DNA from: Xylocopa sonorina | Lineage: Eukaryota; Arthropoda; Insecta; Hymenoptera; Apidae | Direction of reading: 5' to 3' | Assembly: GCF_050948175.1 (NCBI RefSeq) | Contig: NW_027490232.1 | Coordinates: forward strand, 124,001-188,000 | Length of the DNA stretch: 64,000 nucleotides | Shown here: positions 51,206 through 63,630 of the stretch, piece by piece | Layout: each line of letters begins with the position of its first letter | Position numbering within the stretch: position 1 is the stretch's first letter | Translations under genes and position numbers: made by a program | The notes under the pieces: generated by a model | The model's database searches: none | What the model saw: only the letters and a program-made list of their open reading frames with translations | Told to the model about the DNA's origin: nothing

Positions 51206-51946
51206 GATTTCTATGTTTCATGGCAAGATATAAGATGATTTTCGAAGTGTTATGTATTCCTCGTCTACACTTCAAATGAATGTGACTGCGATACTTCCTC
51301 GCTAGGAAATAGCGTTTGCAGATGTCTACGTATCTTAGCAATAGCTTTCTAATGCTACTTAAAAAGCGATATCGCATCTCATTTCTATGTTTCATGGTAA
51401 GATATAATATGATTTGCGAAGTGTCATGTATTCCTCGTCTACACTTCAAATGAATGTAAATGCGACACTTCCTTGCTAGGAAATAGCGTTTGCAGATGTC
51501 TACGTATCGAAGCAATAGAGTTCAAATGCTACTTAAAACGCGATATCGCATCTCATTTCTAAATTTCATGGTAAGATATAATATGATTTGCGAAGTATCA
51601 TGTATTCCTCGTCTACACTTCAAATGAATGTAAATGCGACAGTTCCTTGCAAGGAAATAGCGTTTGCAGATGTCTACGTATCGAAGCAATAGAGTTCAAA
51701 TGCTTCTTAAGACGAGATATTGCATCTCATATCTATGTTTCATGATAAGATATAATATTCATTGCGAAGTGTTATGCATTCCTCGTCTACGATTCAAATG
51801 AATGTAAATGAGACACTTCCTTGCAAGGAAATAGCGTTTGCAGATGTCTACGTATCGTAGCAATAGAGTTCTTATGATTCTTAAAACGCGATATTGCATC
51901 TCATTTCTATGTTTCATGGTAAGATATAATATGATTTGCGAAGTGT

Positions 51947-53514
51947 TATGTATTCCTCGTCTACACTTCAAATGAATGTGAATGCGACACTTCCTCGCTA
52001 GGAAATAGCGTTTGCAGATGTCTACGTATCGTAGCAATAGAGTTCTAATGCTTCTTAAAACGCGATATCGCATCTCATTTCTATGTTTCATGGTAAGATA
52101 TAATATGATTTGCGAAGTGTTATGTATTCCTCGTCTACACTTCAAATGAATGTAAATGCGACACTTCTTTGCTAGGAAATAGCGTTTGCAAATGTCTACC
52201 TATCGTAGCAATAGTGTTCTAATGCTTCTTAAAACGCGATATCGCATCTCATTTCTATGTTTCATGGTAAGATATAACATGATTTGCGAAGTGTTATGTA
52301 TTCCTCGTCTACACTTCAAATGAATATAAATGCGACACACCCTTGCTAGGAAATAGCGATTGTAGATGTCTACGTATCGTAGCAATAGGGTTCATATGAT
52401 TCTTAAAACGCGATATCGCATCTCATTTCTATGTTTCATGGTAAGATATAATATTCATTGCGAAGTGTTACGCATTCCTCGTCTAGGATTCAAATGAATG
52501 TAAATGCGACACTTCCTTGATAGGAAATAGCGTTTGCAGATATCTAGGTATCGTAGCAATGGAGTTCTAATGCTTCTTAAAACGCGATATCGCATCTCAT
52601 TTCTATGTTTCATGGTAAGATATAATATGATTTGCGAAGTGTCATGTATTCCTCGTCTACACTTCAAATGAATGTAAATGCGACACTTCCTTGCTAGGAA
52701 ATAGCGTTTGCAGATGTCTACGTATCGAAGCAATAGAGTTCAAATGCTACTTAAAACGCGATATCGCATCTCATTTCTAAATTTCATGGTAAGATATAAT
52801 ATGATTTGCGAAGTATCATGTATTCCTCGCCTACACTTCAAATGAATGTAAATGCGACACTTCCTTGCAAGGAAATAGCGTTTGCAGATGTCTACGTATC
52901 GAAGCAATAGAGTTCAAATGCTTCTTAAAACGAGATATTGCATCTCATATCTATGTTTCCTGATAAGATATAATATTCATTGCGAAGTGTTATGTATTCC
53001 TCGTCTACGATTCAAATGAATGTAAATGCGACACTTCCTTGCAAGGAAATAGCGTTTGCAGATGTCTACGTATCGAAGCAATAGAGTTCAAATGCTTCTT
53101 AAAACGAGATATTGCATCTCATATCTATGTTTCATGACAAGATATAATATTCATTGCGAAGTGTTATGCATTCCTCGTCTACGATTCGAATGAATGTAAA
53201 TGCGACACTTCCTTGCAAGGAAATTGCGTTTGCAGATGTCGTCTTCGTATCGTAGCAATAGAGTTCTTATGATTCTTAAAACGCGATATGGCATCCCATT
53301 TCTATGTTTCATGGTAAGATATAATATGATTTGCGAAGTGTTATGTATTCCTCGTCTACACTTCAAATGAATGTGAATGCGACACTTCCTCGCTAGGAAA
53401 TAGCGTTTGCAGATGTCTACGTATCGTAGCAATAGAGTTCTCTTGCTTCTTAAAACGCGATATCGCATCTCATTTCTATGTTTCATGGTAGATATAATAT
53501 GATTTGCGAAGTGT
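51947..53514 (+). repeat. 9-monomer HOR unit (1,568 bp), first copy
   Basis: The period is 9 x 174 + 2 bp. The extra 2 bp come from a 3-bp insertion (GATGTCGTCTTCGTATCG near 53,241) and a 1-bp deletion (CATGGTAGATATAAT near 53,491) carried in each copy. Other markers are GATATGGCATCCC, GACAAGATAT, CTAGGATTC with GATAGGAAATAG, TTCTAAATTTC and GAGTTCTCTTGC. Confidence 0.88.
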
Positions 53515-55106
53515 TACGTATTCCTCGTCTACACTTCAAATGAATGTGAATGCGACACTTCCTCGCTAGGAAATAGCGTTTGCAGATGTCTACGTATCGT
53601 AGCAATAGAGTTCTAATGCTTCTTAAAACGCGATATCGCATCTCATTTCTATGTTTCATGGTAAGATATAATATGATTTGCGAAGTGTTATGTATTCCTC
53701 GTCTACACTTCAAATGAATGTAAATGCGACACTTCTTTGCTAGGAAATAGCGTTTGCAAATGTCTACCTATCGTAGCAATAGTGTTCTAATGCTTCTTAA
53801 AACGCGATATCGCATCTCATTTCTATGTTTCATGGTAAGATATAACATGATTTGCGAAGTGTTATGTATTCCTCGTCTACACTTCAAATGAATATAAATG
53901 CGACACACCCTTGCTAGGAAATAGCGATTGTAGATGTCTACGTATCGTAGCAATAGGGTTCATATGATTCTTAAAACGCGATATCGCATCTCATTTCTAT
54001 GTTTCATGGTAAGATATAATATTCATTGCGAAGTGTTACGCATTCCTCGTCTAGGATTCAAATGAATGTAAATGCGACACTTCCTTGATAGGAAATAGCG
54101 TTTGCAGATGTCTAGGTATCGTAGCAATGGAGTTCTAATGCTTCTTAAAACGCGATATCGCATCTCATTTCTATGTTTCATGGTAAGATATAATATGATT
54201 TGCGAAGTGTCATGTATTCCTCGTCTACACTTCAAATGAATGTAAATGCGACACTTCCTTGCTAGGAAATAGCGTTTGCAGATGTCTACGTATCGAAGCA
54301 ATAGAGTTCAAATGCTACTTAAAACGCGATATCGCATCTCATTTCTAAATTTCATGGTAAGATATAATATGATTTGCGAAGTATCATGTATTCCTCGCCT
54401 ACACTTCAAATGAATGTAAATGCGACACTTCCTTGCAAGGAAATAGCGTTTGCAGATGTCTACGTATCGAAGCAATAGAGTTCAAATGCTTCTTAAAACG
54501 AGATATTGCATCTCATATCTATGTTTCCTGATAAGATATAATATTCATTGCGAAGTGTTATGCATTCCTCGTCTACGATTCAAATGAATGTAAATGCGAC
54601 ACTTCCTTGCAAGGAAATGGCGTTTGCAGATGTCTACGTATCGAAGCAATAGAGTTCAAATGCTTCTTAAAACGAGATATTGCATCTCATATCTATGTTT
54701 CATGACAAGATATAATATTCATTGCGAAGTGTTATGCATTCCTCGTCTACGATTCGAATGAATGTAAATGCGACACTTCCTTGCAAGGAAATTGCGTTTG
54801 CAGATGTCGTCTTCGTATCGTAGCAATAGAGTTCTTATGATTCTTAAAACGCGATATGGCATCCCATTTCTATGTTTCATGGTAAGATATAATATGATTT
54901 GCGAAGTGTTATGTATTCCTCGTCTACACTTCAAATGAATGTGAATGCGACACTTCCTCGCTAGGAAATAGCGTTTGCAGATGTCTACGTATCGTAGCAA
55001 TAGAGTTCTCTTGCTTCTTAAAACGCGATATCGCATCTCATTTCTATGTTTCATGGTAGATATAATATGATTTGCGAAGTGTTACGTATTCCTCGTCTAC
55101 ACTTCA
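53515..55106 (+). repeat. 9-monomer HOR unit, second copy
   Basis: Partner of 51,947-53,514, with the same 3-bp insertion (near 54,809) and 1-bp deletion (near 55,058). Differences include GGAAATGGCG near 54,618. After 55,106 the copy has skipped one monomer relative to the first, which explains the 1,394-bp spacing of the next diagnostic segment. Confidence 0.88.
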
Positions 55107-58106
55107 AATGAATGTAAATGCGACACTTCTTTGCTAGGAAATAGCGTTTGCAAATGTCTACCTATCGTAGCAATAGTGTTCTAATGCTTCTTAAAACGCG
55201 ATATCGCATCTCATTTCTATGTTTCATGGTAAGATATAACATGATTTGCGAAGTGTTATGTATTCCTCGTCTACACTTCAAATGAATATAAATGCGACAC
55301 ACCCTTGCTAGGAAATAGCGATTGTAGATGTTTACGTATCGTAGCAATAGGGTTCATATGATTCTTAAAACGCGATATCGCATCTGATTTCTATGTTTCA
55401 TGGTAAGATATAACATGATTTGCGAAGTGTTATGTATTCCTCGTCTACACATCAATTGAATGTGAATGCGATACTTCCTCGCTAGGAAATAGCGTTTGCA
55501 GATGTCTACGTATCATAGCAATAGCTTTCTAATGCTACTTAAAAAGCGATATCGCATCTCATTTCTATGTTTCATGGTAAGATATAATATGATTTGCGAA
55601 GTGTTATGTATTCCTCGTCTACACTTCAAACGAATGTGAATCCGACACTTCCTCGGTAGGAAATAACGTTTGCAGATGTCTACGTATCGTAGCAATAGAG
55701 TTCAAATGCTTCTTATAACGCGATATCGCATCTCATTTCTAAGTTTCATGGTAAGATATAATATGTTTTGCGAAGTGTTATGTATTCCTCGCCTACACTT
55801 CAAATGAATGTAAATGCGACACTTCTTTGCTAGGACATAGCGTTTGCAATGTCTACCTATCGTGGCAATAGTGTTCTAATGCTTCTTAAAACGCGATATC
55901 GCATCTCATTTCTGTGTTTCATGGTAAGATATAATATGATTTGCGAAGTATCATGTATTCCTCGTCTACACTTCAAATGAATGTAAATGCGACACTTCCT
56001 TGCTAGGAAATAGCGTCTGCAGATGTCTAGGTATCGTAGCAATAGAGTTCTAATGCTTCTTAAAACGCGATATCGTATCTCATTTCTATGTTTCATGGTA
56101 AGATATAATATGAATTGCGAAGTGTTATGTATTCCTCGTCTACACTTCAATTGAATGTAAATGCGACACTTCTTTGCTAGGAAATAGCGTTTGCATATGT
56201 CTACCTATCGTAGCAATAGTGTTCTAATGCTTCTTAAAACGCGATATCGCATCTCATTTCTATGTTTCATGGTAAGATATAATATTCATTACGAAGTTTT
56301 ATGCATTCCTCGTCTACGATTCAAATGAATGTAAATGCGACACTTCTTTGCTAGGAAATAGCGTTTGCAAATGTCTACCTATCGTAGCAATAGTGTTCTA
56401 ATGCTTCTTAAAACGCGATATTGCATCTCATTTCTATGTTTCATGGAAAGATATAATATGATTTGCGAAGTATCATGTATTCCTCGTCTACACTTCAAAT
56501 GAATGTAAATGCGACACTTCCTTGCAAGGAAATAGCGTCTGCAGATGTCAAGGTGTCGTAGCAATAGAGTTGTAAAACTTCTTAAAACGCGATATCGCAT
56601 CTCATTTCTATGTTTCATGGTAAGATGTAATATGATTTGCGAAGTATCATATATTCCCCGTCTACACTTCAAATGAGTGTAAATGCGACACTTCCTTGCA
56701 AGGAAATAGCGTTTGCAGATGTCTACGTATCGAAGCAATAGAGTTCAAATGCTTCCTAAAACAAGATATCGCATCTCAATTCTATGCTTCATGATAAGAT
56801 GTAATATTCATTGCGATGTGTTATCTATTCCTCGTCTACGATTCAAATGAATGTAAATGCGACACTTCCTTGCAAGGTAGTAGCGATTGCAGATGTCTAC
56901 GTATCGTAGCAATAGTGTTCATATCATTCTTAAAACGCGATATCGCTTCTCATTTCTATGTTTCATGGTAAGATATAACATGATTTGCGAAGTGTTATGT
57001 ATTCCTCGTCTACACTTCAAATGAATGTAAATGCAACACTTCCTTGCTAGGAAATAGCGTCTGCAGATTTCTAGGTAACGTAGCAATAGAGTTCTAATGC
57101 TTCTTAAAACTCGATGTCGCATCTCATTCCTATGTTTCATGGTAAGGTGTAATATGATTTGCGAAGTGCTATGCATTCCTCGTCTACGATTCAAATGAAT
57201 GTAAATGCGACACTTCCTTGCAAGGAAATAGCGTTTGCAGATGTCTACGTATCGTAGCAATAGAGTTCATATGATTCTTAAAACGCGATATCGCATCTCG
57301 TTTCTATGTTTCATGGTAAGATATAACATGATTTGCGAAGTGTTATGTATTCCTCGTCTACACTTCAAATGAATGTGAATGCGACACTTCCTCGCTAGGA
57401 AATAGCGTTTGCAGATGCCTACGTATCGTTAGCAATAGCTTTCTAATGCTTCTTAAAACGCGATATCGCATCTCATTTCTATGTTTCATGGTAAGATATA
57501 ATATGATTTGCGAAGTGTTATGTATTCCTCGCCTACACTCCAAATGAATGTAAATGCGACACTTCTTTGCTCGGAAATAGCGTTTGCAAATGTCTACATA
57601 TCGTAGCAACAGTGTTCTAATGCTTCTTAAAACGCGATATCGCATCTCATTTCTATGTTTCATGGTAAGATATAATATGATTTGCGAAGTGTTATGTATT
57701 CCTCGTCTACACTTCAAATGAATGTAAATGCGACACTTCTTTGCTAGGAAATAGCGTTTGCAAATGTCTACATATCGTAGCAACAGTGTTCTAATGCTTC
57801 TTAAAACGCGATATCGCATCTCATTTCTATGTTTCATGGTAAGATATAATATGATTTGCGAAGTATCATGTATTCCTCGTCTACACTTCAAATGAATGTA
57901 ATTGCGACACTTCCTTGCAAGGAAATAGCGTTTGCAGATGTCTACGTATCGAAGCAATACAGTTCAAATGCTTCTTAGAACGAGATATTGCATCTCATAT
58001 CTATGTTTCATGATAAGATATAATATTCTATTGCGAAGTGTTATGCATTCCTCGTCTACACTTCAAATGAATGTAAATGCGACACTTCCTTGCTAGGAAA
58101 TAGCGT
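55107..58106 (+). repeat. Mixed monomers between the 9-mer and 4-mer domains
   Basis: About seventeen monomers. The piece 56,700-57,310 resembles block B near 20,720-21,330 (GCAAGGTAGTAGCG, GATTTCTAGG, AAACTCGAT) but with more differences than the other B copies. The stretch 57,540-57,800 has two neighbouring units with CTACATATCGTAGCAACAG. Indels occur near 55,846 (TTTGCAATG), 57,430 (CGTTAGC) and 58,029 (ATTCTATTGC). I see no gene and no non-satellite sequence. Confidence 0.78.
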
Positions 58107-58803
58107 TTGCAGATGTCTACGTATCGCAGCAATAGAGTTCATATGATTCTTAAAACGCGATATCGCATATCATTTCTATGTTTCATGGTAAGATATAATA
58201 TGATTTGCGAAGTATCATGTATTCCTCGTCTACACTTCAAATGAATGTAAATGCGAGACTTCCTTGCTAGGAAATAGCGATTGCAGATGTCTACGTATCG
58301 TAGCAATAGAGTTCATATGATTCTTAAAACGAGATATCGCATCTCATTTCTATGTTTCATGGTAAGATATAATATGATTTGCGAAGTATCATGTATTCCT
58401 CGTCTACACTTCAAATGAATGTAAATGCGATACTTCCTTGCTAGGAAATAGCGATTGCAGATGTCTACGTATCGTAGCAATAGAGTTCATATGATGCTTA
58501 AAACGCGATATCGCATCTCATTTCTATGTTTCATGGTAAGATGTAACATGATTTGCGAAGTGTTATGTATTCCTCGTCTACACTTCAAATGAATGTAAAT
58601 GCGATACTTCCTCGCTAGGAAATAGCGTTTGCAAAATGTCTACCTATCGTGGCAATAGTGTTCTAATGCTTCTTAAAACGCGATATCGCATCTCATTTCT
58701 ATGTTTCATGGTAAGATATAATATGATTTGTGAAGTATCATGTATTCCTCGTCTACACTTCAAATGAATGTAAATGCGAGACTTCCTTGCTAGGAAATAG
58801 CGA
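58107..58803 (+). repeat. 4-monomer repeat (697 bp), first copy
   Basis: The period is 4 x 174 + 1 bp. The extra base is in TTTGCAAAATGTC near 58,635. Markers are CGCAGCAATAG, CGCATATCATTTC, GCGAGACTTCC, GATGCTTAAAACG and GATTTGTGAAG. I noticed one single-base difference from the second copy (58,543 G versus 59,240 A). Confidence 0.88.
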
Positions 58804-59520
58804 TTGCAGATGTCTACGTATCGCAGCAATAGAGTTCATATGATTCTTAAAACGCGATATCGCATATCATTTCTATGTTTCATGGTAAGATATAATATGA
58901 TTTGCGAAGTATCATGTATTCCTCGTCTACACTTCAAATGAATGTAAATGCGAGACTTCCTTGCTAGGAAATAGCGATTGCAGATGTCTACGTATCGTAG
59001 CAATAGAGTTCATATGATTCTTAAAACGAGATATCGCATCTCATTTCTATGTTTCATGGTAAGATATAATATGATTTGCGAAGTATCATGTATTCCTCGT
59101 CTACACTTCAAATGAATGTAAATGCGATACTTCCTTGCTAGGAAATAGCGATTGCAGATGTCTACGTATCGTAGCAATAGAGTTCATATGATGCTTAAAA
59201 CGCGATATCGCATCTCATTTCTATGTTTCATGGTAAGATATAACATGATTTGCGAAGTGTTATGTATTCCTCGTCTACACTTCAAATGAATGTAAATGCG
59301 ATACTTCCTCGCTAGGAAATAGCGTTTGCAAAATGTCTACCTATCGTGGCAATAGTGTTCTAATGCTTCTTAAAACGCGATATCGCATCTCATTTCTATG
59401 TTTCATGGTAAGATATAATATGATTTGTGAAGTATCATGTATTCCTCGTCTACACTTCAAATGAATGTAAATGCGAGACTTCCTTGCTAGGAAATAGCGA
59501 TTGCAGATGTCTACGTATCG
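58804..59520 (+). repeat. 4-monomer repeat, second copy
   Basis: Tandem partner of 58,107-58,803, with the same TTTGCAAAATGTC insertion near 59,332. It ends where CGAAGC replaces CGCAGC at 59,521. Confidence 0.88.
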
Positions 59521-59659
59521 AAGCAATAGAGTTCAAATGCTTCTTAAAACGAGATATTGCATACCATATCTATGTTTCCTGATAAGATATAATATTCATT
59601 GCGAAGTGTTATGCATTTTTCGTCTACACTTCAAATGAATGTGAATGCGACACTTCCTT

Positions 59660-60355
59660 GCTAGGAAATAGCGTTTGCAGATGTCTACGTATCGAAGCAA
59701 TAGAGTTCAAATGCTTCTAAAAACAAGATATCGCATCTCAATTCTATGTTTCATGATAAGATGTAATATTCATTGCGAAGTGTTATGTATTCCTCGCCTA
59801 CACTTCAAATGAATGTAAATGCGACACTTCCTTGCTAGGAAATAGCGTTTGCAGATGTCTACGTATCGAAGCAATAGAGTTCAAATGCTTCCTAAAACGA
59901 GATATTGCATCTCATATCTATGTTTCATGGTAAGATATAATATGATTTGCGAAGTGTTATGTATTCCTCGTCTACACTTCAAATGAATGTAAATGCGACA
60001 CTTCTTTGCTAGGAAATAGCGTTTGCAAATGTCTACATATCGTAGCAACAGTGTTCTAATGCTTCTTAAAACGCGATATCGCATCTCATTTCTATGTTTC
60101 ATGGTAAGATATAATATGATTTGCGAAGTATCATGTATTCCTCGTCTACACTTCAAATGAATGTAAATGCGACACTTCCCTGCAAGGAAATAGCGTTTGC
60201 AGATGTCTACGTATCGAAGCAATACAGTTCAAATGCTTCTTAGAACGAGATATTGCATCTCATATCTATGTTTCATGATAAGATATAACATGATTTGCGG
60301 GGTGTTATGTATTCCTCGTCTACACTTCAAATGAATGTGAATGCGATACTTCCTC
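59660..60355 (+). repeat. Second 4-monomer repeat (696 bp), first copy
   Basis: A different four-monomer unit, in the order class C, a class B-like unit, an A unit with CATATCGTAGCAACAG, and a unit with CTTAGAACGAG and GCGGGGTG. The single-base differences noticed against 60,356-61,065 are CTAAAACG versus CTATAACG, ATAATATG versus ATTATATG-type changes near 59,938/60,634, and TTCTTTGC versus TTCCTTGC. Confidence 0.86.
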
Positions 60356-61065
60356 GCTAGGAAATAGCGTTTGCAGATGTCTACGTATCGAAGCAATAGA
60401 GTTCAAATGCTTCTAAAAACAAGATATCGCATCTCAATTCTATGTTTCATGATAAGATGTAATATTCATTGCGAAGTGTTATGTATTCCTCGCCTACACT
60501 TCAAATGAATGTAAATGCGACACTTCCTTGCTAGGAAATAGCGTTTGCAGATGTCTACGTATCGAAGCAATAGAGTTCAAATGCTTCCTATAACGAGATA
60601 TTGCATCTCATATCTATGTTTCATGGTAAGATATATTATGATTTGCGAAGTGTTATGTATTCCTCGTCTACACTTCAAATGAATGTAAATGCGACACTTC
60701 CTTGCTAGGAAATAGCGTTTGCAAATGTCTACATATCGTAGCAACAGTGTTCTAATGCTTCTTAAAACGCGATATCGCATCTCATTTCTATGTTTCATGG
60801 TAAGATATAATATGATTTGCGAAGTATCATGTATTCCTCGTCTACACTTCAAATGAATGTAAATGCGACACTTCCCTGCAAGGAAATAGCGTTTGCAGAT
60901 GTCTACGTATCGAAGCAATACAGTTCAAATGCTTCTTAGAACGAGATATTGCATCTCATATCTATGTTTCATGATAAGATATAACATGATTTGCGGGGTG
61001 TTATGTATTCCTCGTCTACACTTCAAATGAATGTGAATGCGATACTTCCTCGCTAGGAAATAGCG
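60356..61065 (+). repeat. Second 4-monomer repeat, second copy
   Basis: Tandem partner of 59,660-60,355. GCGGGGTGTTATG occurs in both copies (60,297 and 60,993) and nowhere else that I saw. The match stops at 61,066 (GCGATTGC versus GCGTTTGC). Confidence 0.86.
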
Positions 61066-61765
61066 ATTGCAGATGTCTACGTATCGTAGCAATAGAGTTC
61101 ATATGATGCTTAAAACGCGATATCGCATCTCATTTCTATGTTTCATGGTAAGATATAACATGATTTGCGAAGTGTAATGTATTCCTCGTCTACACTTCAA
61201 ATGAATGTGAATGCGACACTTCCTCGCTAGGAAATAGCGTTTGCAGATGTCTACGTATCGTAGCAATAGTGTTCTAATGCTTCTTAAAACGCGATATCGC
61301 ATCTCATTTCTATGTTTCATGGTAAGATATAATATGATTTGCGAAGTGTTATGTATTCCTCGCCTACACTTCAAATGAAAGTAAGTGCGACACTTCTTTG
61401 CTAGGAAATAGCGTTTGCAAATGTCTACCTATCGTAGCAATAGTGTTCTAATGCTTCTTAAAACGCGATATCGCATCTCATTTCTATGTTTCATGGTAAG
61501 ATATAATATGATTTGCGAAGTATCATGTATTCCTCGTCTACACTTCAAATGAATGTAAATGCGACACTTCCTTGCTAGGAAATAGCGTCTGCAGATGTCT
61601 AGGTATCGTAGCAATAAAGTTCTAATGCTTCTTAAAACGCGGTATCGTATCTCATTTCTATGTTTCATGGTAAGATATAATATGATTTGCGAAGTGTTAT
61701 GTATTCCTCGTCTACACTTCAAATGAATGTAAATGCGACACTTCCTTGCAAGGAAATAGCGATTG
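60896..61765 (+). repeat. 5-monomer repeat (870 bp), first copy
   Basis: Starts inside the last monomer of the preceding 4-mer. Markers are CAATACAGTTC, CTTAGAACGAG, GATGCTTAAAACG, GAAAGTAAGTGCG, GCAATAAAG and CGCGGTATCG. Confidence 0.85.
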
Positions 61766-62810
61766 CAGATGTCTACGTATCGAAGCAATACAGTTCAAAT
61801 GCTTCTTAGAACGAGATATTGCATCTCATATCTATGTTTCATGATAAGATATAACATGATTTGCGAAGTGTTATGTATTCCTCGTCTACACTTCAAATGA
61901 ATTTGAATGCGATACTTCCTCGCTAGGAAATAGCGATTGCAGATGTCTACGTATCGTAGCAATAGAGTTCATATGATGCTTAAAACGCGATATCGCATCT
62001 CATTTCTATGTTTCATGGTAAGATATAACATGATTTGCGAAGTGTAATATATTCCTCGTCTACACTTCAAATGAATGTGAATGCGACACTTCCTCGCTAG
62101 GAAATAGCGTTTGCAGATGTCTACGTATCGTAGCAATAGTGTTCTAATGCTTCTTAAAACGCGATATCGCATCCCATTTCTATGTTTCATGGTAAGATAT
62201 AATATGATTAGCGAAGTGTTATGTATTCCTCGCCTACACTTCAAATGAAAGTAAGTGCGACACTTCTTTGCTAGGAAATAGCGTTTGCAAATGTCTACCT
62301 ATCGTAGCAATAGTGTTCTAATGCTTCTTAAAACGCGATATCGCATCTCATTTCTATGTTTCATGGTAAGATATAATATGATTTGCGAAGTATCATGTAT
62401 TCCTCGTCTACACTTCAAATGAATGTAAATGCGACACTTCCTTGCTAGGAAATAGCGTCTGCAGATGTCTAGGTATCGTAGCAATAAAGTTCTAATGCTT
62501 CTTAAAACGCGGTATCGCATCTCATTTCTATGTTTCATGGTAAGATATAATATGATTTGCGAAGTGTTATGTATTCCTCGTCTACACTTCAAATGAATGT
62601 AAATGCGACACTTCTTTGCTAGGAAATAGCGTTTGCAAAATGTCTACCTATCGTGGCAATAGTGTTCTAATGCTTCTTGAAACGCGATATCGCATCTCAT
62701 TTCTATGTTTCATGGTAAGATGTAATATGATTTGCGAAGTATTATGTATTCCTCGTCTACACTTCAAATGAATGTAAATGCGACACATCCTTGCAAGGAA
62801 ATAGCGCTTG
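61766..62810 (+). repeat. 5/6-monomer repeat, second copy (1,045 bp)
   Basis: Matches the first copy over five monomers up to 62,614. A sixth monomer with TTTGCAAAATGTC (a 1-bp insertion also seen at 58,635 and 59,332) is then added. The unit grows from 5 to 6 monomers by one whole-monomer insertion. Confidence 0.84.
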
Positions 62811-63630
62811 CAGATGTCTACGTATCGAAGCAATACAGTTCAAATGCTTCTTAGAACGAGATATTGCATCTCATATCTATGTTTCATGATAAGATATAAC
62901 ATGATTTGCGATGTGTTATGTATTCCTCGTCTACACTTCAAATGAATGTGAATGCGATACTTCCTCGCTAGGAAATAGCGATTGCAGATGTCTACGTATC
63001 GTAGCAATAGAGTTCATATGATGCTTAAAACGCGATATCGCATCTCATTTCTATGTTTCATGGTAAGATATAACATGATTTGCGAAGTGTAATGTATTCC
63101 TCGTCTACACTTCAAATGAATGTGAATGCGACACTTCCTCGCTAGGAAATAGCGTTTGCAGATGTCTTCGTATCGTAGCAATAGTGTTCTAATGCTTCTT
63201 AAAACGCGATATCGCATCTCATTTCTATGTTTCATGGTAAGATATAATATGATTTGCGAAGTGACATGTATTCCTCGCCTACACTTCAAATGAAAGTAAG
63301 TGCGACACTTCTTTGCTAGGAAATAGCGTTTGCAAATGTCTACCTATCGTAGCAATAGTGTTCTAATGCTTCTTAAAACGCGATATCGCATCTCATTTCT
63401 ATGTTTCATGGTAAGATATAATATGATTTGCGAAGTATCATGTATTCCTCGTCTACACTTCAAATGAATGTAAATGCGACACTTCCTTGCTAGGAAATAG
63501 CGTCTGCAGATGTCTAGGTATCGTAGCAATAAAGTTCTAATGCTTCTTAAAAAGCGGTATCGCAACTCATTTCTATGTTTCATGGTAAGATATAATATGA
63601 TTTGCGAAGTGTTATGTATTCCTCGTCTAC
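62811..63630 (+). repeat. 5/6-monomer repeat, third copy (partial)
   Basis: Matches 61,766-62,585 at offset 1,045 bp, with single-base changes (TCTTCGTATCG near 63,166, GTGACATG near 63,264, AAAAAGCGG near 63,551). It diverges at about 63,629. Confidence 0.83.
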